Source: Pseudomonas putida
Lineage (GTDB): Bacteria > Pseudomonadota > Gammaproteobacteria > Pseudomonadales > Pseudomonadaceae
Length of the DNA stretch: 64,000 nt
NCBI RefSeq assembly: GCF_001636055.1
Contig: NZ_CP011789.1
Span: forward strand, 5,084,001 to 5,148,000
Direction of reading: 5' to 3'
Below the pieces are notes generated by a model. That model was not told where the DNA came from. It was given only the letters and a program-made list of their open reading frames with translations, and did not search any database. Below, in pieces: positions 57,564 to 64,000 of this stretch. Each line of letters begins with the position of its first letter. Position 1 is the first letter of the stretch. Position numbers and translations under genes: made by a program.

Positions 57564-58199
57564 TCAGTTCGAAAGACGCGGCAGCACCAGATCCTTCAGA
57601 TCGGTCAGCTTGCCATGGAAGAAATGTCCGCATTCTGCCACTTTCAGCAGCTCATGGGGGCGCGTCAGTGTGTCGGACCATTCATAGACCAGCGCAGGAT
57701 CGACCACCTCGTCGGCGTCGGGCTGGACCACGGTGGTCGGGCACTGCTGCGCCAGCGGGAACTGCTCGGTCAGGCGCATCACCGCCGGGGCAATCATGAA
57801 CAGATGTTGCAGCGTCACCCCGTCGGCCTCGAGGCGTCCGGCCAGGCTGGCGGCGACGAAGCCCCCGAACGAGAAGCCCATCAGTACCAGCGCCCGCTCA
57901 GGGTGTTTGTCGCGCAGCCAGGCCGCGGCGGCCTCGGCATCGGCCACTTCGCCAGCCCCCATGTCGTGGCTGCCGGCACTCTGGCCGACGCCACGGTAGT
58001 TGAAGCGCAGGGTGCTGTAGCCGGCATCGCGAGCCGTGCGTTGCAGCGTCGAGACCACCTTGTTGAGCATGGTGCCGCCCTGGACCGGGTTGGGGTGGCA
58101 GATCAGCACCACGCCGCGGGCATCGGCCACGTCCAGGTACAAGGCTTCCAGCGGGCCACTGGGGCCGTCGATGAACAAGGGGGTTTCGCGGACAAGCAA
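57564..58199 (-). CDS. alpha/beta hydrolase
   Basis: 211 residues of the dienelactone-hydrolase/YheT-like alpha/beta fold: [16 protein letters not shown] (oxyanion region), [16 protein letters not shown], nucleophile Ser in [13 protein letters not shown], Asp in [12 protein letters not shown] and His in [12 protein letters not shown]. No signal peptide. The substrate is unknown; pseudomonads keep this gene between trpS and zapG. Starts 25 bp after... trpS lies downstream on the same strand, 25 bp away, so the two may be co-transcribed. Confidence 0.87.
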   Translation of the reverse strand: MLVRETPLFIDGPSGPLEALYLDVADARGVVLICHPNPVQGGTMLNKVVSTLQRTARDAGYSTLRFNYRGVGQSAGSHDMGAGEVADAEAAAAWLRDKHPERALVLMGFSFGGFVAASLAGRLEADGVTLQHLFMIAPAVMRLTEQFPLAQQCPTTVVQPDADEVVDPALVYEWSDTLTRPHELLKVAECGHFFHGKLTDLKDLVLPRLSN

Positions 58200-58335
58200 G
58201 GCACTACTCCGTGACCTCGAGGGGGGTCGATTCGTCTAGAGGGGGGAAATCTGTTCTGATTTGCGATTGCTCGCGGTATACAGCGCAGGTCTGAGCCGTT
58301 AACGTAAAGCAAAGCCGTTTATAGAGGAAGGACTC

Positions 58336-58773
58336 GTGGAACACTCGCTCCTTGTTTGGTTGCTGCCGACCCTGGCACTGGTCGTTGGTGTCGTCGTCGG
58401 TTTCGCCCTGGCCCGCCTTCTCCCCAACGCGGCTCCCAGCAGTACGCAACGCCAGCTGGATGACATCCAGCAGCGTTTCGACAATTACCAGAACGAAGTG
58501 GTCACCCACTTCAACAGCACTGCTTCGCTGGTCAAGAAACTGACCCAGAGCTACCAGGATGTGCAGGATCACCTGGCCGACGGGGCCAATCGCCTGGCCC
58601 TGGACGAACTGACCCGTCAGCGCCTGCTCGCTTCGTTGCACTCCGAAGCCGCGCAAGGTCCGCGCGATCGCCTGACACCGCCGAAGGATACCGCCGAAGT
58701 CCCACGCGACTACGCGCCCAAGGCGCCGAACTCGCCAGGCATGCTCGACGAGAGCTACGGCCTCAAGCGTTGA
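58336..58773 (+). CDS. zapG: YhcB/ZapG (DUF1043) inner-membrane envelope protein
   Basis: 145 residues starting with GTG at 58336, preceded by AGAGGAAGG. One N-terminal membrane helix (about 6-28, LLVWLLPTLALVVGVVVGFAL), then a coiled coil (about 38-95, QLDDIQQRFDNYQNEVVTHF) and a disordered C-terminal tail rich in P, K and D. YhcB/ZapG links cell envelope growth and division with the Rod and divisome proteins in E. coli. Confidence 0.93.
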   Translation: MEHSLLVWLLPTLALVVGVVVGFALARLLPNAAPSSTQRQLDDIQQRFDNYQNEVVTHFNSTASLVKKLTQSYQDVQDHLADGANRLALDELTRQRLLASLHSEAAQGPRDRLTPPKDTAEVPRDYAPKAPNSPGMLDESYGLKR

Positions 58774-58788
58774 CCCAGCAAGCATGAC

Positions 58789-58815
58789 AAAGGCCGCTAA
58801 AAGCGGCCTTTTTTG
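58789..58815. terminator. terminator between zapG and mdeA
   Basis: AAAGGCCGCT, loop AAA, AGCGGCCTTT followed by TTT. It ends the zapG transcript and, on the other strand, lies 20 bp after the mdeA stop, so it can end both. Confidence 0.9.
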
Positions 58816-58834
58816 TGCCCGTGAGAAGTGGCCA

Positions 58835-60040
58835 TCACTCAACTCGAACACGGCTCCCGAGGGCCTGCCCAAGATCTGCCAGCAGGTCGTCGACATCCTC
58901 CAGGCCCACCGACAACCGCACCAACCCCTCGGAAATCCCATGCTGCGCCCGTTCCTCGGGCGTATAGCTCGAATGGGTCATGCTCGCCGGGTGCTGCGCC
59001 AGCGACTCGGCATCCCCCAGGCTCACTGCACGCCTGAACAGCTGCAACGCGTTCATGAAGCGTCGCCCCGCCTGGATGCCACCCTTGAGCTCGAACGCAA
59101 TCATCCCGCCCGGCAAACGCATCTGCCGCTGCGCCAGGCCGAACTGCGCAAAGCTAGGCAGGCCCGGGTAATGAATCAGCTCGACCTGCGGATGACGCTC
59201 CAGGAACTGCGCCACGCGCAGGGCGTTGCTGCAATGGCGGTCCATGCGCAGGGCCAGGGTTTTCATACCGCGCATCAGCAGCGATGCGTCGTGCGGCGAC
59301 AGCACGGCGCCGGTCATGTCCTTCAAGCCTTCCAGGCGAATGCGGTCGATCAGCGCCTTGCGCCCTACCACCAACCCGGCGGTGATATCGCCATGGCCAC
59401 TGAGGTACTTGGTCGCCGAATGCACCACCAGGTCCGCGCCCAGCTCCAGCGGGCGTTGCAGATAGGGGGTGCAGTAGGTGTTGTCGATCACCACCAGCAG
59501 CTCATGCTGGCGCGCCACGCCCACCACTGCGGCGATGTCCACCAGGTGCATGTTGGGGTTGGCCGGGGTTTCGAAATAGATCATCCGTGTACTGGAGGTG
59601 ATCGCCGCCTCGAGCGCAGCGGGATCGTTCAGATCGACATGTTTCACCTTGACGCCGAATTCGCCGATGCCATGGTGCAGGAAAGCGAAGGTGCAGCCAT
59701 ACAGGGTATCGCCGACGATAAGCTCATCACCGGGACGCAGCAGCGTCCACAGCGTTGAAGTGATGGCGCCCATCCCCGAGGCCAGCGCCAGGCCCGCCTC
59801 GCCACCTTCAAGCGAAGCCATGCGCTGCTCGAGCAGGGCCAGGGTCGGGTTGGAGATACGGCTGTAGAAATGCCCGGCCTGCTCGCCGGCAAAACAGGCC
59901 GCACCATACTCGACGCTTTCGAACGCGTAGGTCGCGTTCTGGTAGACCGGCGGCACCAGCGCACCACCGTGGGACTGCGGGTCGTAGCCATGGTGAATGG
60001 CCCGCGTGGAAAAACCGGTCTTGTCGACAGTGGCGCGCAT
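58835..60040 (-). CDS. mdeA: L-methionine gamma-lyase (PLP)
   Basis: 401 residues from the ATG at 60038-60040 (MRATVDKTGFSTRAIHHGY); upstream frame is over the divergent promoter and is rejected. Numbering matches P. putida MGL exactly: Y59 and R61 (GHFYSRI), Y114 and the diagnostic C116 (TLYGCTF), the PLP lysine K211 in HSATKYLSGHGD, and K240-D241 (GLKDM). It breaks L-methionine to methanethiol, ammonia and 2-oxobutyrate in the cytoplasm. It is divergent from the Lrp-type mdeR. The mdeB (2-oxoacid dehydrogenase E1) gene that follows mdeA in the described P. putida operon is absent; a terminator follows instead. Confidence 0.95.
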   Translation of the reverse strand: MRATVDKTGFSTRAIHHGYDPQSHGGALVPPVYQNATYAFESVEYGAACFAGEQAGHFYSRISNPTLALLEQRMASLEGGEAGLALASGMGAITSTLWTLLRPGDELIVGDTLYGCTFAFLHHGIGEFGVKVKHVDLNDPAALEAAITSSTRMIYFETPANPNMHLVDIAAVVGVARQHELLVVIDNTYCTPYLQRPLELGADLVVHSATKYLSGHGDITAGLVVGRKALIDRIRLEGLKDMTGAVLSPHDASLLMRGMKTLALRMDRHCSNALRVAQFLERHPQVELIHYPGLPSFAQFGLAQRQMRLPGGMIAFELKGGIQAGRRFMNALQLFRRAVSLGDAESLAQHPASMTHSSYTPEERAQHGISEGLVRLSVGLEDVDDLLADLGQALGSRVRVE

Positions 60041-60053
60041 GACAACAGCCTCC

Positions 60054-60144
60054 TTGTTGTTTGTTCTAAGCTTATGCCTTGGCACACCGGATTTTTTTCC
60101 AAATTGCCCCGTGAACATCGGCAGTTCTGGAACAAAAACAACAA
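60054..60144. promoter_or_regulatory. mdeA-mdeR intergenic inverted A/T-rich sites, candidate MdeR operators
   Basis: TTGTTGTTTGTTCT at 60054-60067 recurs as its near-complement GGAACAAAAACAACAA at 60129-60144, facing each other across the divergent promoter region. Lrp-type regulators bind such spaced, A/T-rich, dyad sites. Confidence 0.5.
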
Positions 60145-60167
60145 TCAGACCGAAAAAAGGGCATACC

Positions 60168-60647
60168 ATGCCAGCCCCTCTCGACCGAACGGACCGCGCC
60201 CTGCTCGGCGCCCTGCAAGACAACGCCCGCCTCACCGTCGCCGACCTCGCCGACCAGGTCGCCCTGACCACCTCACCTTGCTGGCGTCGGGTAAAGCTGC
60301 TGGAGGAAGGCGGCTACATTACCGGCTACCAGGCCATCCTTTCGCCCAAGTCTCTGGGCTTTGGTGTCACTGCATTCGTCAGCATCATGATGGAATCGCA
60401 CAACAAGGACGCTGCCCGCGCCTTCGAGAAGCGCCTGATGGAAATCCCGGAAATCGTCGCCTGCCATAACATCTCGGGGCGCTATGACTTTCTCCTGGAG
60501 GTCCTCGCGCGGGACCTGGAGTCTTTCGGCGAATTCGCCCGCGAAGTGCTGCAGACACTGCCCGGGGTGAAGGAAATCTATTCGAGCTTTTCGTACAAGG
60601 CGGTGAAGGAAAGGCGGGTGATTCCGGTGGGGGAGAAGCATATCTAG
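60168..60647 (+). CDS. mdeR: Lrp/AsnC-family regulator of methionine catabolism MdeR
   Basis: 159 residues from the ATG at 60168 (MPAPLDRTDRALLGALQDN), with AAAAGGG upstream. N-terminal winged helix-turn-helix (about 5-60, LTVADLADQVALTTSPCWRRVKLLEEGGYI) and C-terminal RAM ligand domain (about 65-150, VTAFVSIMMESHN, CHNISGRYDFLLEVLARDLES). In P. putida the divergent Lrp-type gene mdeR is required to activate mdeA. The placement here is the same, so the name rests on context plus family. Confidence 0.9.
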   Translation: MPAPLDRTDRALLGALQDNARLTVADLADQVALTTSPCWRRVKLLEEGGYITGYQAILSPKSLGFGVTAFVSIMMESHNKDAARAFEKRLMEIPEIVACHNISGRYDFLLEVLARDLESFGEFAREVLQTLPGVKEIYSSFSYKAVKERRVIPVGEKHI

Positions 60648-60814
60648 GCGTCTTGCAGTGGGTGCCAGCCCTGGACGACACCAGTAGCGGAGTTTTCTGA
60701 CTCGCCACACGAAAACAACCCGCGCAGAACTCGGCAATCGGAATCTATTCCCTGGCTGACCAAGCGTTGATCATGGGGCACCTCACCCTGTCATGCACAA
60801 GGAGCACTAACAGC

Positions 60815-61135
60815 ATGGCCACACCCATCCCCACTCACATTGCCCAAAAACTCGCCGGACACCATTTCACAAGCTTCGACCAGTTCTCCAGCACCTTCTG
60901 GATGACCATCGCCGAAGACCCGGTACTTTCGAAGCAATTTGTCGAATCGCAATTGAACCGAATCAAGAAAGGCTGGGCGCCTCGCGCGCCGTTCGGTGAA
61001 ACGGCCAGAGGCTTGCGCTCCTACCAGATCTGCCACCTCTTGCCACCGGAGCTCAGCGCAGTGGTGTACGACATGGACAACATGCGGATCATGAGCGCCC
61101 TGCAATATGCGCTGTCCTCGGAGGTCGAGGAATGA
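60815..61135 (+). CDS. stand-alone, apparently inactivated colicin/pyocin HNH DNase-domain protein
   Basis: 106 residues from the ATG at 60815 (MATPIPTHIAQKLAGHHF), 11 bases after AAGGAG. It aligns by eye with the cytotoxic domain of colicin E9 and S-type pyocins from APIPDRIADKL to the C-terminus: FTSFDQF, FWMTIAEDPVLSKQF, KKGWAPRAPFGE, and VYDMDNMRIMS versus VYDMDNIRVTT. The HNH histidines are mostly gone: the E9 ELHH is here QICH (E100 to Q, H102 to C, only H103 kept), and HIDIH (H127, H131) is YALSS; N118 is kept. No receptor or translocation domain precedes it. It overlaps the immunity gene by ATGA. It may be a degenerate remnant or a non-nuclease partner; activity is not expected. Confidence 0.8.
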   Translation: MATPIPTHIAQKLAGHHFTSFDQFSSTFWMTIAEDPVLSKQFVESQLNRIKKGWAPRAPFGETARGLRSYQICHLLPPELSAVVYDMDNMRIMSALQYALSSEVEE

Positions 61136-61377
61136 TCACCTTCAGGCAACAGCTGAACGACTACGCACCTGACGAGTTCGAATCACTGGTCGAAATGCTC
61201 ATCACCGCACAAGGTTCGTCCGAGTTCCAGGATGGGTTGCTGGAGCACTTCATCGACATCACCTCTCATCCGCAGGGGTCAGACCTCATCTATCACCCTG
61301 AATCAGGCACCAGCGAGTCGGCGAACAGCATAGTTCAAAAGGTGATGACGTGGCGGCAGGCCAATGGGCTGGCCTGA
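61132..61377 (+). CDS. colicin E9-type / S-pyocin bacteriocin immunity protein
   Basis: 81 residues of the Im2/Im9 four-helix family. It opens YAPDEFESLVEMLITA (helix 1), continues LLEHFIDITSHP (helix 2) and carries the family signature GSDLIYHPESG, with S50, D51 and Y54 at Im9 numbering; Y55 is H55. It ends in IVQKVMTWRQANG, as in Im9 IVNTVKQWRAANG. Im proteins bind the DNase next to its active site and neutralise it in the producing cell. The ATG overlaps the TGA of the nuclease-like gene, so the pair is translationally coupled. No full bacteriocin gene is in the window. Confidence 0.92.
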   Translation: MITFRQQLNDYAPDEFESLVEMLITAQGSSEFQDGLLEHFIDITSHPQGSDLIYHPESGTSESANSIVQKVMTWRQANGLA

Positions 61378-61397
61378 ATGGGTCTGGCCATCAACAG

Positions 61398-61420
61398 AAA
61401 ACCCCGCCGAAGCGGGGTTT
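61398..61420. terminator. bidirectional terminator between immunity gene and cysNC
   Basis: AAAACCCCGC, loop CGAA, GCGGGGTTT forms a stem with A and T tracts, 20 bp after the immunity stop and just after the converging cysNC stop. Confidence 0.9.
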
Positions 61421-61438
61421 CTGGTGCAGCAGCGAACG

Positions 61439-63340
61439 TCAGATCGCGCCGCGCTGGCGCAGCACATCCAGCACTTGCTTCACGCCGTCCTCGACGCTGG
61501 TGCTCTGGGTGTCGATCACCAGGTCCGCATCCAGCGGCACATCGAACGGGAAGCTTTCACCCGGGATGTTGTCGCCACCGGCGGCATACAGGCCCTGTGG
61601 GTCGCGCTCGCGGCACGCCAGCGGCGAAGCCTGGACGTAGACGGTCACCAGGCGTTCCTTGCCGATCAGCGCCTTGGCCTGCTCGCGGCCTTCGGCATCC
61701 GGGGCGACGAAGGCGGCCAGGGTCAGCAGGCCGGCTTCGTTGAACTGGCGCGCCACGTGAGCGGCGCGACGCCAGTTCTCGGTGCGACCGGCGCGATCCT
61801 GCGGCAAGCCCTTGTTCAGGTCATGGCGCAGGTTCTGGCCGTCGAGCACGTAGACAGCACGGCCCATGTCGAACAGCTTGCGCTCCACGGCGTAGGCCAG
61901 GGTGCTCTTGCCGGCGCCCGACAGGCCACTGAACAGCACGGTAGCTGGCTGCTGGCCGAAGCGCAGGGCACGCTCCTCGGTGGAGACGTGGGCGAGCTTG
62001 CCGTGCTGACCGGTGCCGCCGTGCGGCAGCACCGGCGGCGCGATGATCATGCCGGCGCCGACGGTGCCGTTGGTCAGGCGATCGATGACGATGAACGCAC
62101 CGGTGGTGCGGTTGCTGTCGTAGCCGTCCAGCGCGATGGCGGCGTCCAGGGCGACCTTGACGCGACCGATCTCGTTCAGTTGCAGCGCACTGGCGGCGCC
62201 CTGCTCCAGGGTGTTCACATCGACCTTGTGGGTGATGCTGGCAATCGAGCCTGGCACATAGCTGGTGGCGCGCTTGATGTCGTACTTCTTGCCCGGAAGC
62301 ATTGGCTCCTCGGCCATCCACACCAGCATGGCCTCGAACTGGTCGGCCACCTGCGGGACGTTGTCGGCATGCACCAGCAGATCGCCGCGGGAGATGTCGA
62401 TCTCGTCTTCCATGGTCAGGGTCACGGCCTGACCTGGGCCTGCGTTCTCCAGCTCGCCCTCGTAGGTGACGATGGACTTGACGCGGCTGCTCTTGCCCGA
62501 CGGCAGCACCACGATATCGTCGCCCTTGTGCACCACGCCACTGGCGATGGTGCCGGCAAAGCCGCGGAAGTTCAGGTTCGGGCGATTGACGTACTGCACC
62601 GGGAAACGCAGATCGGTGACGTTGCGGTCAGCCGAAACCTCGACGGTCTCGAGGATCTCCATCAGCGCCGGGCCCGTGTACCACGGCGAGCGCTCGCTGC
62701 GGTTGACGACGTTGTCGCCCTTGAGCGCCGACATCGGCACGAAGTGCAGGCTCGACGGCTTCAGGTCGATGGCGTCGGCGAACTTCAGGTAGTCGGCCTT
62801 GATCGACTCGAAGACCTGCTCGTCAAAGCCTTTGAGGTCCATCTTGTTGATCGCGACGACGATGTGCTTGATGCCCAGCAACGAGGCGATATAGCTGTGG
62901 CGGCGGGTCTGAGTCTGCACGCCGTAGCGGGCATCGACCAGGATGATCGCCAGGTCGCAGGTCGAGGCGCCGGTAGCCATGTTGCGGGTGTACTGCTCGT
63001 GGCCCGGGGTGTCGGCGATGATGAACTTGCGCTTGGCGGTGGAGAAGTAGCGGTAGGCGACATCGATGGTGATGCCCTGCTCGCGCTCGGCCTGCAGGCC
63101 ATCGACCAGCAACGCCAGGTCGACTTCCTCGCCCGTGGTACCGGACTTCTTCGAGTCACGGGTGATGGCCTCGAGGTGGTCCTCGTAGATCATCTTGGAG
63201 TCGTGCAGCAGGCGCCCGATCAGGGTGCTCTTGCCGTCATCCACGTTGCCGCAGGTGAGGAAACGCAGCAGTTCTTTGCGCTCGTGCTGAGCCAGATAAG
63301 CGAGGATGTCTTCGCTGATCAAATCGGATTGGTGCGACAT
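61439..63340 (-). CDS. cysNC: bifunctional sulfate adenylyltransferase subunit 1 / APS kinase (CysNC)
   Basis: 633 residues. Residues about 1-450 are the CysN GTPase: P-loop GNVDDGKST at 31-39, [11 protein letters not shown] (switch I), DTPGHEQY and NKMDLKG. Residues about 455-633 are the CysC kinase with its own P-loop GLSGAGKST near 471, [14 protein letters not shown] and the APS-binding [10 protein letters not shown]. With CysD it makes APS from sulfate and ATP, then PAPS. It begins 15 bp after cysD. The fusion is usual in Pseudomonas. Confidence 0.96.
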   Translation of the reverse strand: MSHQSDLISEDILAYLAQHERKELLRFLTCGNVDDGKSTLIGRLLHDSKMIYEDHLEAITRDSKKSGTTGEEVDLALLVDGLQAEREQGITIDVAYRYFSTAKRKFIIADTPGHEQYTRNMATGASTCDLAIILVDARYGVQTQTRRHSYIASLLGIKHIVVAINKMDLKGFDEQVFESIKADYLKFADAIDLKPSSLHFVPMSALKGDNVVNRSERSPWYTGPALMEILETVEVSADRNVTDLRFPVQYVNRPNLNFRGFAGTIASGVVHKGDDIVVLPSGKSSRVKSIVTYEGELENAGPGQAVTLTMEDEIDISRGDLLVHADNVPQVADQFEAMLVWMAEEPMLPGKKYDIKRATSYVPGSIASITHKVDVNTLEQGAASALQLNEIGRVKVALDAAIALDGYDSNRTTGAFIVIDRLTNGTVGAGMIIAPPVLPHGGTGQHGKLAHVSTEERALRFGQQPATVLFSGLSGAGKSTLAYAVERKLFDMGRAVYVLDGQNLRHDLNKGLPQDRAGRTENWRRAAHVARQFNEAGLLTLAAFVAPDAEGREQAKALIGKERLVTVYVQASPLACRERDPQGLYAAGGDNIPGESFPFDVPLDADLVIDTQSTSVEDGVKQVLDVLRQRGAI

Positions 63341-63355
63341 GGAGTAACCCTGAAG

Positions 63356-64000
63356 TTAGAAGTAGCCCTGACGTTTCTTGTCTTCCATGGAGCCGGCGCC
63401 ATCGTGGTCGATGACTCGGCCCTGACGCTCGGAAGTACGCGTCAGAAGCATTTCCTGAATGATGTCGGTCAGCGTTTCGGCTTCGGACTCGACAGCGCCC
63501 GTCAACGGGTAGCAGCCCAGGGTACGGAAACGCACCTTCTTCTTGACGATGCGCGCCTTCTCCTCGTCGCTCAGGTGCTCGAGGATGCGATCGTCGTCGA
63601 TCATGATCAGGGTGCCGTTCTTCTCGATGACTTCACGCTCGGCGGCGAAGTACAGCGGCACGATCGGGATGCCTTCGAGGTAGATGTACTGCCAGATGTC
63701 CAGCTCGGTCCAGTTCGACAGCGGGAAGACGCGGATCGACTCGCCCTTGTTGACCTTGCCGTTGTAGACGTTCCACAGCTCCGGACGCTGGTTCTTCGGG
63801 TCCCAGCGGTGCTTGCTGTCGCGGAACGAGTAGACGCGCTCCTTGGCCCGCGACTTCTCTTCATCGCGGCGCGCGCCACCGAAGGCGGCGTCGAAACCAT
63901 GCTTGTCCAGGGCCTGCTTCAGGCCTTGGGTCTTCATGATGTCGGTGTGCTTGGAGCTGCCGTGGGTGAAGGGGTTGATCCCCTGCGCCACACCCTCGGG
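63356..64000 (-). CDS. cysD: sulfate adenylyltransferase subunit 2 (CysD), N-terminus beyond window
   Basis: The last 214 residues of a roughly 305-residue protein that runs off the right edge; the first codons in view read PEG then GTG, which is internal and not a start. Seen are [21 protein letters not shown], the [20 protein letters not shown] loop and [13 protein letters not shown], all typical of CysD; the PP-loop ATP site is outside the window. It adenylates sulfate with CysN. Cysteine-regulon control (CysB) is expected from the family but its promoter is not in view. Confidence 0.95.
   Translation of the reverse strand, partial: PEGVAQGINPFTHGSSKHTDIMKTQGLKQALDKHGFDAAFGGARRDEEKSRAKERVYSFRDSKHRWDPKNQRPELWNVYNGKVNKGESIRVFPLSNWTELDIWQYIYLEGIPIVPLYFAAEREVIEKNGTLIMIDDDRILEHLSDEEKARIVKKKVRFRTLGCYPLTGAVESEAETLTDIIQEMLLTRTSERQGRVIDHDGAGSMEDKKRQGYF

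Noticed and set aside
60815..61135. a working toxin of the HNH DNase type
   Set aside because: Three of the key histidines and the catalytic Glu are replaced, so killing activity is not expected from this protein as it stands; it is reported only as a dead relative.

Overview
The window reads as a chromosomal core segment of a Pseudomonas, most likely of the P. putida group. The reasons are the high-GC gamma-proteobacterial proteins, the complete dcw (division and cell wall) cluster followed by secA, the order ampG - mscS - yajQ - panE - sensor kinase - pduO-type ATR - mutT - GST - argJ - secA - dciA - lpxC that I recall from P. aeruginosa, a ColS that matches P. putida ColS residue numbering, and a methionine gamma-lyase with the P. 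putida active-site numbering. Species assignment is inference. Both ends cut genes: an inaA/wapQ-like kinase on the left and cysD on the right.

Layout. (1) 1-4.2 kb is an envelope-stress module: ColRS two-component system, a divergent PAP2 phosphatase, and a downstream methyltransferase - LPS-kinase operon. Matches to the ColR box lie in front of both output units. (2) 4.3-9.4 kb holds groES-groEL with a sigma-32-like promoter, fxsA, a HugZ-type haem protein with a near-perfect Fur box, a DUF481 outer-membrane protein and an alkyltransferase-like (ATL) protein. (3) 9.4-13.9 kb holds the muropeptide permease ampG, an MdfA-like drug exporter, mscS and yajQ. (4) 13.9-20.4 kb holds a panE-like reductase, an orphan sensor kinase coupled to a corrinoid adenosyltransferase, a MutT/ThiE-like fusion, a glutathione transferase and argJ. 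(5) 20.6-24.2 kb is secA and the divergent helicase operator dciA. (6) 24.2-42.2 kb is the dcw cluster on the minus strand, mraZ-rsmH-ftsL-ftsI-murE-murF-mraY-murD-ftsW-murG-murC-ddlB-ftsQ-ftsA-ftsZ-lpxC, with many start/stop overlaps, a strong promoter and three MraZ repeats in front of mraZ. (7) 42.4-47.6 kb holds rnpB (RNase P RNA), rsmI, and the lpoA-yraN-gmhA-dolP-ygdI envelope operon. (8) 47.6-52.5 kb holds sspA-sspB, the cytochrome bc1 operon petABC and rplM-rpsI. (9) 52.7-58.8 kb holds a tas-like aldo/keto reductase, a GlxA/AraC-type regulator, zapE, a long-form trpS, an alpha/beta hydrolase and yhcB/zapG. (10) 58.8-61.4 kb is an accessory block between zapG and cysNC: mdeA and its divergent regulator mdeR, then a two-gene bacteriocin-like cassette. 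(11) The window ends in the sulfate activation genes cysNC and cysD.

The most unusual item is the cassette at 60.8-61.4 kb. It is a 106-residue stand-alone relative of the colicin E9 / S-pyocin HNH DNase domain that has lost most of its metal ligands, and it overlaps by ATGA a convincing Im9-type immunity gene. The rest is largely conserved, but carries several well-resolved regulatory sites (ColR, Fur, MraZ, sigma-32, candidate MdeR) and REP-like inverted repeats.
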